Part shown: piece after piece, positions 1 to 13,277 of the stretch
How positions within the stretch are numbered: the stretch's first letter is position 1
Layout of the letters: each line of letters opens with the position of its first letter
DNA from: Litomosoides sigmodontis
Lineage: Eukaryota; Nematoda; Chromadorea; Rhabditida; Onchocercidae
NCBI GenBank assembly: GCA_963070105.1
Contig: OY718808.1
Location: forward strand, 5,433,738 to 5,497,737
DNA length: 64,000 nt
Reading direction: 5' to 3'
Notes under the pieces: model-generated
Seen by the model: the letters and a program-made list of their open reading frames with translations, nothing else
Told to the model about the DNA's origin: nothing
Databases searched by the model: none
Position numbers and translations under genes: made by a program

Positions 1-1940
1 TTGAAGTAGATTAATAATGAAAAGCGATAGATGATGGTGGTCGCTGTCGTTCTCCATCCAAATCAAAATTAATTAACACAAACAGTTTTGAAGAATACCC
101 TATTGTAAGCGGTGAGTGTTCTTTGATTTCCCGCGATCTTCCCTCAGTATCAACAAAAATTTGTGGAAATAACAGCCACTATTTGGAGAATGGTGGTGAA
201 GTTTGATTCTTCTTTTGATCCTTTTCATAGGAGGGAAAGATCAGAAGAGGTGAAAGTATTGTGTAAAATGCCTTACTGCATTGATAGCATTCACGGAGCT
301 GATCAGACGAGAGCTGATTTACCTTTTATTTCACCAAATTACGTGCTTTCAAAAAATTTCGACGTACGGTTGACATCTTTATGTAACTTAATGTCAAATG
401 AGCCATAACAATCATCATTGGCGTACTTGTGATGCGTCGTCATTACTGTTAGTGCGTATATTAGATTTATGAGAAAATGATGGTTCAAGAAAAATTCGAA
501 ATTATCACAACTTGTCTCAAACGTCTTTCCCATACATTTAAACAATAAGTTTGTTTTACTCCTGCAGGAATAGAAATTTGCACTTTGCAACTCAACGAGT
601 GGTTGAAAAGCATCCTGTTGATGTGTCCTCTCGCCCTACCAATTCTCTCTGATCCATCCCACTGACCTGTTCTGCATTCGTCTCAAAGAGTTTGAGGTGT
701 TGGAAAGGAAACAAGTACAAAATGCTACACGTAGCGCACATTTCTGCACTTAACTTTTTCCTACATCGATAGTATAAATTGCCGCACATCATCACGTACG
801 TACAGTAACTCTCTGTAGTACGTAAGAGAAATGATTTATTGCTGTTGCGTAGAATAAGACGATGAGTGAATGCATGGGTTAACTCACGCCGCCGAGGACC
901 GAGGACAAGAGATCAGTTTTGATAACACATTTTCAGTTGGTCACCATCGATCTCCCGTGCTACGTCATTACTTTTATTAGCTGCAGGTTTGCCCTTCAAG
1001 CTCTATTTTGAAATCAAAAAAAATTACTCGAATTTGAATCTTCCCCAGCGTTATTCATTCCTTTAGTCTTAAAAATACTACTTTTGTAGACTTGCGGTTC
1101 ATAACTGTCAACTTCACAACAAAATTTCTTGCCATGCGTGTTTGCAAAACATAAGGCATGTTGTTGGAAAGGAAGAAATGGAAAGAATGTATACTTATGA
1201 AAGAAGTGATGCATGCCCGCAGGGTATTACATTTCCAGGAGGCATTACAAGTACTTCCCAACACTTTTGTAAACTTACAACACGTAAAACATGTCCCTTA
1301 CGTGGACCTTATATTCCATTCGTCCTTCCAATACTAATTTTTAACCGATTACGGGCACAACTGATTTTAACAGAACACAGTTTCCACTCACATCCAATCA
1401 GAATGGCATGGAAAGATCACAAAGCCTCCACAACCTGGTGAAATTTGGTTTCCGTACGCCAGCAATAATGATGGGCAACGATGACGTTTTGTTTCCAACT
1501 TTGGTTGAGTTTCTATGAAACTGTTGAAGATCGCGTCATTAGGAGTCAGAATTCTGGGGTGTAAAGGGGATTTTGGTTGTTGAGGTGGTGTCTTATGAGA
1601 TTGGTTTCGTAGCTGCAGGATTGTTCAGTCTAGTCGAGCACTGTGACACAGATAACACATCCAGGTCACTCTGCGGTCCGCATTGGAAACCGACTTGGAT
1701 AATTGAAAGATCACCCGTGAGCGTTGCAGTGCCAGTGCTGCTAAGTAATTACTTGTTGCATATTAAAAGCTATGTTTAAGTTTTAGGATTGCTTAAAAAA
1801 TGGATATATTACAGGATATATTATATGGCAGTCTTCGTCTTTTATTAATTTTTCGTGTTGTTCTAATTTGGAATTTTGGTTTCTTGAATATGCTTATATT
1901 CTAAATGGTTCTATCTTTTTTGCTTTTCAATTATTTTCAG
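1..1940. other. Upstream region without a recognisable gene
   Basis: Both strands hold only short open frames (up to about 100 codons at 1142-1441) with no family resemblance and no consistent splice structure. The last part, about 1800-1940, becomes T-rich and ends in a strong splice acceptor, so it is probably the outron or 5' intron of the COX16 gene. Nothing else is claimed. Confidence 0.5.
1929..1940 (+). promoter_or_regulatory. Probable spliced-leader or 5' intron acceptor of COX16
   Basis: A T-rich tract ending in TTATTTTCAG lies 18 bases before the COX16 ATG at 1959. In nematodes such a site just upstream of the start commonly accepts a spliced leader, though it could also end a 5'UTR intron. 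No donor upstream was identified. Confidence 0.5.
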
Positions 1941-1958
1941 TCTATCAAACAAGATTTT

Positions 1959-2917
1959 ATGAGCAAGAGAAGAAGCTGGAAATTTTTCGGCAAAGGTTTA
2001 CCATTTTTGGCAGTTGGTAGTGCAACTTTATTACTTGCATATAAAATACAGCAAATCAAATTTGAATTTGGACCATCCTCTTGCACACTTGCTGACACTG
2101 AAGAAATTGTACGTCATTTATTTTTTTTGGAAACTGAAAATTACGATAAATCTCGAAAGATTGGCAAAATTATGGGTTTCTCAATAACTTTTTTGCCATT
2201 ATTTTTCGTTTTTCTTTGAAGACGATATTATTTATGTATGTGGTCTACAGTCTTCATTCAGAGAAGCACTTGTTAAGTAGTTTAGATATATGCAGAACCA
2301 AGTAAAGTTTAGTTACAAATATTTCTCAAAAAGTAGTGTTCTAAGCATGAGGAGTTTAATCTAAGAGCTGGATGCTTTTTTCCTTTTTTATATTCAAAAC
2401 AGAGTATATACCAAGGTATGAGGAGATATGAGTGTTAAATCAGTGATCTTTTGTAGCAAAAAATATTTCTCGAACTAATTTTCAAATTGCGGTTTTTCGT
2501 CTGCATTGTTTTATTGATATCATTTAAAATAGTTTTTTTTTTTAGAAACAATTTCTAAATAACAAAGGAATTGGCAATCAGCAGAAAAACATAGAAGCGG
2601 TTTATCAGGTAGTTATCCCATTCAAATTATTCATTGTACTGTCAGGAGGCTCTTTATGACTATTTCTGCACGTTTAGGAACTCGTCAAAAAAGACGACGA
2701 CGGGTGGGAAAATATTCGAGGACCTCGTGAATCGGAAGATAATAAGGAATTTCTACAATTGAAGTAAGTATTTGTGGACAGTTAGGTATTTAGCTTCATG
2801 TCAATTCGTACCTTCCATTTTTTGGATTTATTGAAGTATAATCGTAGGAAACGTCGGCAGGAAGAAAGAGAAATAGCCAAAAAAAAACTAAAGGAATTAG
2901 GACAAGTCTCTGTTTAG
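1959..2917 (+). CDS. COX16: Cytochrome c oxidase assembly factor COX16
   Basis: Four exons, 1959-2108, 2546-2608, 2678-2763 and 2848-2917, join in frame to 122 codons plus UAG. The N-terminus is basic (MSKRRSWKFFGKGLP) and runs into one membrane segment at about residues 15-28. Exon 3 carries the family hallmark WENIRGPRE. The C-terminus is a charged helix rich in Lys, Arg and Glu. COX16 is a small single-pass protein of the inner mitochondrial membrane that helps insert COX2 into cytochrome oxidase; the length is close to the family norm. The ATG at 1959 was preferred over the one at 1905 because a strong acceptor (ending at 1940) lies between them and the family begins near this point. The stop codon lies inside the acceptor of the next gene, which starts at the very next base. 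The family call is confident; exon borders are by inspection. Confidence 0.9.

Positions 2918-2920
<3 letters not shown>
2906..2920 (+). promoter_or_regulatory. Stop codon / trans-splice acceptor / start codon overlap
   Basis: The sequence GTCTCTGTTTAG (2906-2917) is a near-ideal nematode 3' splice site whose final TAG is also the COX16 stop codon. The ATG at 2918-2920 begins the hydrolase gene in the same frame. This matches the rare SL1-type operon layout known in Caenorhabditis, in which the second cistron is trans-spliced with no intercistronic spacer. Trans-splicing here is inferred, not observed. Confidence 0.65.
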
Positions 2921-5647
<2,727 letters not shown>

Positions 5648-8600
5648 TTTTATTCATTATAGTGCATATTGAATGTTTGTTGCTTGTTTATTATGTGAAT
5701 GTTTGAAATATTCTCAACTTTCGTGTCAACTTTTACAATTGAATTCAACAAGCCTTTCCTTAACTTTTCTGTATGTGTTACTGTATTTAGTTCTTTTTTT
5801 ATGGGCTGCTATTTAAATATCATACCTAAAAAGTATGCTTCTTCGGTAGCGACTTTTGACGTAGAATGGTAGTATGCCTAAGAGAAATTAAAAATGAGAA
5901 CCAGTAAAAGTAACCAGAAAAAAGCTACCCATAATCATGGGTAACAAGGATTTTGCTTGATATGTTTTATTTACTTTCAGTCTAAAGTCGCAGCTCAGAA
6001 AATCGATTTTGTTTTCTTTCGAAGTGTTACATGATAAGTAATGCTTAGAATGTCAATGTTTTCGTTCCAAAAGATCTGTGGTTCAAATTTTTTGAGCTGT
6101 TACTCATATGTCCTATACATGCTATCCAAACTAATCGCCTACTCACGGTCGATTTATGTAGGTTTCGAGTTTTGTTGATAGCTTATTGCAAATTTTCGAT
6201 ATATTGAAACGTATACAAGGATAGGAAAACCCAATATTTCATGTCAGTTGAGCTCCGAGCAGATTGTTCTGAGACAAAGGGATTTATAAATTTAAAAACC
6301 AGTCGTTTCTTCATTGTTGGCTGATGCAGTTGAATGCTTAGATATTCATTGATACTCAAGCGGCAGGAAGTGTTAAAATATACCGTGCATCAATGATCAG
6401 AATAAGTTCACACGATACTGCACTGAAAGTAGTTTGGTAGGCGATTTCTCAAAATTGGGAAGCAATCTGTATTTTGTGGAATGCACAAATATACAGATGG
6501 AAATATTTGAGAACTTTTCACTATTGCTTCCTTATCTCGTCAGCAGATCTGCGTATGAATCCATGCTTGCTTGCTTTAATTTTTCAATTTCTATATTAAC
6601 GCTTTGTCATGCATCATTGCCGCGCATGAAAGTGTTGCAAACCTCAAAAACTATTTCCCAGTGCCGTCACATGAAATCATCCAAACGTATCTCGTGGATT
6701 TCCAGTGATTTTATGTTTATCAGCTAAAAATACCTTTAAAAAAGCAATGGACTGTCGGATTCCGACTGCACAGAGCACACTAACAACGCAAATCTTTATG
6801 GAATTCAGGTGTAATAATGATTCAATAGAATAAAAGAAAGATGCTTATTTAACGTATGAAAGCAACAATGTACAGAAACCTGTGGCAGTGGTTGCTGATT
6901 GGTAGATAAGAAGAGATTGGTGCAGAAGTTCAAGAAGAGAGAGAAGAATTAGTGCAAGTGTGACCTGAGTAAACTGATCATAGCTGTGTGTGTGTGTGTG
7001 TGTGTATGTGTGTTCAATAAAACGCTGTCACAGTGATCTCTCCAGCAGCATCTCAAGAATTTTAAGGGAAAAAAATGAACTGATTGGTGATGTTTGGTAT
7101 ACGTATGAATTTTAAGAAGAAAAAGAAAACGCATCAGGAAGTATCTAATTTCGTTGTGCATGCACCACAATTGTACTACGAGTTGAAAAGTGCAAAAAAA
7201 GGAGTAGACGCACAAGTGCATAAAATTCCTCGCCTAAATTTCGAGGGAAGCAATAAAGAATTGCCAGCCAAACCTTCACACTGAAGCGAGACTTTGATGA
7301 ACGCATCAACTTTGAAACAATCTTTCAATACTCAATTCAAAATATCATTGCAAAATAGCAGGAGATTATTCACTAACGCCCACTATAATCATTTTCATAG
7401 GAATCTTCCTGTTGGAAAAATGCACCACAGAAGAACAGGGTAACTGTGAAAGGGTTTGGCCAACAAATGAGATACTAGAGGAGCACAATATGAACATCGC
7501 TGTGGAAGAAGATAAAAATTTGGAAGAATTCTTGCTCTGGGAATATCAATTGAATGGCCGGCCACCCCACCTAGGTCCCAGATTTTGTTGTCCTAGAAAT
7601 TTATTACTACAAGTTCTACTGGAAAGAACTTTTCTGAGCAATTTTTTGGAACTTCATGCTGACTTGAAGAATTTCGAAAAACACGCTAAAAATTACCATC
7701 GAAAATCAAATTGCTCTCTAATAATCAAATAACCTCATTTCTAAAGGAAAAAAAGTTCTCCAGATTCTTCGGACAGCAACGCACCAGGACCACTTTACGT
7801 GAACCCGTTTACACTGGTGGATGAACGGCCATTCAATTTCTGCTTAAATTTATGAAATAAAAGTATTAAAATCACAGTATAAAATTTAATTTAAAATCAG
7901 AATATGAAAAAAATGGGAACACATCGGCTGGAAGTAAAATTACCTCTAAAAATATGAAAAATATGAAACTGAAAGACATACACATTGAAAGACAATAAAA
8001 AAGGAACATATGTACGGATTTGCATATTTCTATTTTCTGTCCTAAGTTTCAATTGATGAAACAATTAATCGAGATGTCAAATAATAGTAAATATTACTTC
8101 AAAATATTAACAAAATGAGAAATAAAGTACATTAGCCATTTCAATACTAAAAATATTCTCAGCACCTACTTCTTTAGCGGTGAACATAACGAAGGAAAAA
8201 ATGATCATCTATTCTTTAATGTCGAAGAATAGCTTTCAGAAGACGAAAGTTCAATAGAAAAAGTTTCAGCATATGTTTCAGAATTAAAAGCGCACTCAGT
8301 GCTTCCACGATATTTTAATTTCATTGGGATTTCAACATCTTTATAACTAAAATTTCTGGAAACTACCCTTCTTTCTTATGTCTACCTAACTTTTCCTGCA
8401 AAAATGAACAGCCTTATATCTAAACATTACTGCTATAGCTATGCTGAGGTGAACATTATGTGCCTAAATGGATATCCCGCTATCATCATCTTCAAAAATT
8501 TTTGCAATACCTAGGAGACCTACTGAATTACAAAAATATAATATCTTAGTGATGGAAATACTAAATTTGCATCGGATGAAAAAGGAGCCGTTTCCGTCGT

Positions 8601-10300
8601 AATAAAAACTTAGAACTGCTGCAAGCAAGCTCGTCTGTGTGTGCCGACATCCATTTTTGCACCGATTACCACCCTTATTGATACCAACATTCTTGTTTCT
8701 TACTCCCAGTGATTAGCAGGACATAGAGGCACAAGATTACCACAGAGTTTGAGAAGGAACCTGAAATCAACGAACCTTTAGAACAGTAATACGAAAAGAT
8801 GAAAGTCACTTTGAAATGTTGAAAGTGTAGTTACTTCGAAAAAAATATGTCCTCAATTTCATCCACTTATTTATCATCCACTTATTTACCGAAGAAGAAA
8901 TACGAATTTTTTTAAAGAAGAAATCCGAATTTTCCGAATTTCCAGCAAATGAATCAGTTATACATAGAAAAGGAGAGAAATGAACGGAGTACTCAATGAA
9001 ATTCCAGCGGTAGAATTTTATGTTCGACACCTCATTTTCGACTAGGAAAACATGAAAAATTTTTTAAACCACCACGAGAATGCTGAGGCACATCAGACTA
9101 CGAAACAGAATTTGTCACTTGAAGCTCAAACAACATCGTCATTTACATCATCCATTTTAATCACAATTTACTTGTTTCCTAATTGAGAACTCCACAGAAA
9201 ACTATGAAAATCTTCACCCTAAGCTCTTAAAAAAAACTCAATTCCTATTATAATTGTTTGCAACAAATATGGATGGTACATTTCGTAGATAGAGCACATG
9301 GAAAGTAACCTTTTGAAGTAGCCACTGTTGCCATAAACTGGAGAACTTCAGATACTCGATATTCACATTGCTTTATATCTCTTACTGCTGCTCTCAACAG
9401 GCGTGAACACCTGAACAGGCCTCATGACTTGGGCTCCCTGAAAAAGTGTAAAATTAATTACTGTAGGATCCAAAAGTGATGTTCCCGACTGTTGTGTTGA
9501 TATCACTATATATCTTTTTTTTTGGCGAAAAATAAATAGCAAAAAATAAGCATCACAGAGCTAAAATTGCAGAAATGTTTTCATACGGGAAGTACTTCAC
9601 ATGAAATTTTATGGTAGTCAATTTTAAATGAAAAAAAACTAGAGTTGTGAAGATGGTTAATATGTAGGAGTACCTAATGTCATTAAACGGGAATGATACT
9701 TCTTCAATCATAATGAACGATGAAAGCTTCGAAAGGAATTTGGAAGAAGTGCAGAAGTAGTGATAAAGAGCGAAAGTGTACTTCATCATATGCAAATTCC
9801 ATGAAATGTCATTTGCATGAAATTTCAGTCCAATAACGTAAGGAATAACTGCTAAAGAAGAAATTAAAAAACTCAAGGCAAATATGTTTCGGAAATTTTG
9901 CAATATTTCGTTGAGCGGGAAGGAATTCGAAGAGAAGGATTAATTTCAGTTTAATCAGTAAATCAGCCAGTTACTTTAGATTGCTTTCCAAAATGGCTTA
10001 GACTATGTGTGCAGTTACTGTGGGTAACTAAGCGCTTCACGTTACAATGATCTTTTTAAGAGAGAAAAGTGAGGAATTTGCCGCACAGAGTAATGAAAAT
10101 GGCGCAGATGGATGAAATGGTAAATGTATTACAATATATCCGTTGACGTCATAAAAATTCACAAATGGTGAAATTCCTTGCCGTTAGCTGGAAGATAGCG
10201 GAAAGAATAATGGGGTAAAGGTTAACAACCCATGTTTGAGGTATCCCAAGTGACTACTATGTAAATACATTTAAGAGCCTTTCTTTTGTCATTGTGCAAA
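5648..10300. other. Gene-poor intergenic region
   Basis: No exon chain could be supported on either strand. Short open frames occur, for example 7412-7732 (+, 106 codons) and 9553-9903 (-, 116 codons, hydrophobic), but none shows a family motif or flanking splice sites forming a consistent gene. A short GT repeat is present. Undetected exons of a rapidly evolving gene cannot be excluded. Confidence 0.5.
6984..7013. repeat. (GT)n microsatellite
   Basis: About 30 bases of GT dinucleotide with a single A interruption. Confidence 0.9.
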
Positions 10301-10748
10301 TGACCATATCTCACTCAGACTAACTGACAACTACACGGCAATTCTAGCGGAACAGAGAGGGAAAGAGAGAGAGAATGATGAAATTTGAATTAAAAGATTA
10401 CAATCGCTTCCACGAGGAACAGAAGAAGAAAACTTTTATAAGGTATTGTGATATGCAAATGACTCCTAGTAGAAATGAATGAATGAATTGGGATCGGGAA
10501 GGATGGGAAGGAGCGGTGAATGTGCGTGCACCAGCGAGCGAGTGGGAGTGAGTAGGGCGAAGGAGGACGAGGGGAGGCGGAGGAGAAGGAGGAGAAGAGG
10601 AGGGATGTGTTGTGGTGGAGAGGACGAGAGGCAGCAGACTATGCATGCATGCCGTCATCAGATTGTGTCCACCCACCCCCGCAGTCCTCCCCCCTCCTCC
10701 GCTGAGTACTACCATTGCGTGCCATGCTAGAGGTGAGACGACCGCGAC

Positions 10749-10749
10749 G

Positions 10750-10781
<32 letters not shown>

Positions 10782-10794
10782 AACAACAACAACG
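10749..10794. repeat. (CAA)n trinucleotide repeat
   Basis: About fifteen CAA/ACA units with one TAA interruption. It is not in a supported reading frame. Confidence 0.95.
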
Positions 10795-10935
10795 GTAAAT
10801 GAGTGAGTGAGTGGGCGGGCACTACGGTGAATTCGGGATGAATTTTGATGTTAATGTAGAGAGGCAGACGGGGACCATCTCGAGACTTCTTGTGTAAACA
10901 ACGAGCAGCCGCGGTTCAGAGCGCTGTCTCCCTTG

Positions 10936-10994
10936 CTTCTCTCTCTCTCCTTCCCTCTCTCTCTCCCTCCCTCCCTCTCCGTCTCTCTCTCTTT
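10936..10994. repeat. (CT)n / CCCT-rich tract
   Basis: Almost pure pyrimidine on the + strand: CT dinucleotides mixed with CCCT units, interrupted by a single G. Confidence 0.9.
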
Positions 10995-13142
10995 GGTTGT
11001 ATCCTTCGGCTAGTGGTTTCCGGAAAAGTGATGTCCGCTTCCTGTTGCACGCAGTGCACGATGGATGATCTTCTAGGGGTCGCCTCAGTCATAGGATGAA
11101 TATATATCTTGGATTGTGAAACTCACAGGTAGTAAACCCACGTCAGGCTTGTCTGAGCGAACTTATGAAAATTCGCATTGTTGTCAGAAAAGAAAAAAGC
11201 GCACTTGCAAATTTCGTGATAAGACAAGCACATTTTGCGATGAAAGAGACGGAATACCTGAGAGAGCTAGACAGGTGGCATAAAAAGACGGAAGGCGAAT
11301 TTCTTGAAAGTGGGAGAGAAGGTGCCGAAAGGCTAAAAGAACAAAGGATGAAAAGGCAAGGAACGACGCTGCAATCGCGCTACGATATCCAACATAACTC
11401 TCTGCCCGTCCATTATCAGCTTCAACTGCAGCTCGTCATCAGAAGAGCTAAGTTTTGTTTCGCATACTGAGAATCGAAAAAGCCTTTCTTAAGAATCAAT
11501 CGATCCATTGCAACGGTCATTGTTGAACTTCCTTAGTAGAAGAGTTGTTTAACAGAGACTGTAGCTCTCTTGTGTGATCGATGCTACGTGTCCACTCTCA
11601 CTCCCACACGTGGTAAGCCGTAGAGAAACTGACCGATTTCAAGGAACGCATGCTGATAGCCTGAGCCGAAGAGGAAAAGACAGAGAATGTTGCGATGAAT
11701 GTGCGCAATTACTGGAACAAGCAAGACGCAGAATGACCCTGAAGATCGTAAAAGCCAGGTATCGCGTGGTAGCCAGTGCCAGTTGTCCTTCTCATCCCCG
11801 ATGACCCGTTCCTGTTCGCATCTCTCCCTCTTCTTCTTTCCCCGCCCTCCCCTCTCTGTGGATCGTTCCGAGACCACAAGAAATTAATTTCTACTGATGC
11901 ACCTGCCTGCCTGCAGTTCTCTCCACAAGCTTAACCCCTAACCTCTGCAACTGTAAACGATTGAGAAGAGTGAGAGAGAGGGTCGTCTTGTCATGTCAGG
12001 GAGGGAGGTATTTTCTTCTGCCTGAAATTCGCTGACGAAAAACAAATGGCAGAGTGTCGGGAAGAAAGTTCTGAATGAATTTGAAATATTGGAGTTAACA
12101 CTCCTTCACCTCTCCGCCTCCTTTCTGCTATCCCACAAATGTCAACCTCTACATTTCTCTTCCCCCACTTCCTCTCTCTAAGAAACACAAGGAGAAACGA
12201 ACAGTGAACGAACGGTGGTAATCGAGTGGTCAACACAATAAGATAGATGGACACCGGTGAAATAAATTAGGTTAAGCTGAAGATGAACGATGCAAGAGGA
12301 TGAGGGTAGGGTGGTACACGGCGGTGGCGCTGATGGCATATGCCCTACACTACTCTGAGCATCCATCCGTCCATTCACATTACCAAAGCATCGGGTGGAG
12401 GGAGCAACTAACTAATGGTGATAGCTTGTACCTGCGTCCGTCATTCTCCTTTAGCGCAAATTTGCGTGTAAAGTTGCAGCTCAATGAGTTGTAGCTTTCA
12501 AACCTCTTCAACTGCTCTTCAGCAGAAGCGAAGTGGGAAAGCCGAAGCGCTCTCTCGAACGGAATGATTGTGATTCAAAAAATGATCCGAGTTCACTGAC
12601 TACCGCTTAAATGGTCAAAGATCGCCCGTCATGTCATGCGTGCTGAGATATGCAATATGCAGCACTGAACTCAGCGAGTCAACAATGTCTGTTCGGAATA
12701 GTGAAGAGGTGCGCTCTGACAAGTTTGAATGAGAAACTGAAGGAAGCAAGTGTTCCTCTATTTGTGATCAAAAGCTTAGGTAACAAACCAAGGATTGCGT
12801 TTTGCCGTCAGATTGCTATCTCAGCTTTTTTGCGCCCCAAATTGCTGCTGCGTGATTCCATTGGAGTGACTTGGATTTCGACGTTGGACTGTTTCAGGAG
12901 AAATTTTTCAAATTGATATGTTGCAATGTTCGTAACTGTATTCACGACATTCAATTACTGCAGAGGATCGTTTTAAAGCTGTTCAATAAAATATTTTCAG
13001 AACTTTGAATTAAACAAAATTTTCTGGAAAAGGGCAACGGATGAAGTAGAGATTGTAGTAAGGGTGAGGAAAGGAAAAAAAGCAAGTGGTGGGGGATAAT
13101 TAGTGTCTCGTCATCGGAGATGTTGGCACAGAATCGCTTAAC

Positions 13143-13164
13143 GTTAATTAATTAATTAATTAAC
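13143..13164. repeat. TTAA tetranucleotide repeat
   Basis: About five tandem TTAA units. It is palindromic and lies about 115 bases upstream of the acid phosphatase start. Confidence 0.85.
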
Positions 13165-13277
13165 TGCCCCCGCTAATCTAAACTAAGCTTGGCTTCCATC
13201 ACTGCAACAGCAAATGCCAGCAACATCCAGCTGATGAACAATTATTTTCTTTCCCACTTAGCCCATTCTTCGATGAT

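Larger units (their letters stand above)
10301..13277. other. Purine/pyrimidine-rich region upstream of the acid phosphatase
   Basis: From about 10350 to 11000 the strand switches from GA- and GGA-rich to CT-rich sequence, with a CAA array and a CT array between, and GC content is locally raised. The open frames here (10398-10715, 10479-10730 and 10890-11099) are low-complexity translations of the repeats. The rest, to 13277, shows no coding signal. It may hold promoter elements of the ACP7-like gene, but no defined motif was recognised. Confidence 0.4.

Noticed and set aside
7412..7732. 106-codon open frame on the + strand with somewhat protein-like composition
   Set aside because: No recognised motif, no convincing neighbouring exons in phase, and a comparable number of equal-length frames is expected by chance in this much DNA.
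9553..9903. 116-codon hydrophobic open frame on the minus strand
   Set aside because: Hydrophobicity follows from AT-rich codons; no acceptor or donor chain and no family match.
10398..10806. Overlapping open frames on both strands (105, 83 and 64 codons)
   Set aside because: They translate GGA, CT and CAA repeats into low-complexity peptides, overlap in opposite strands and have no splice or family support.
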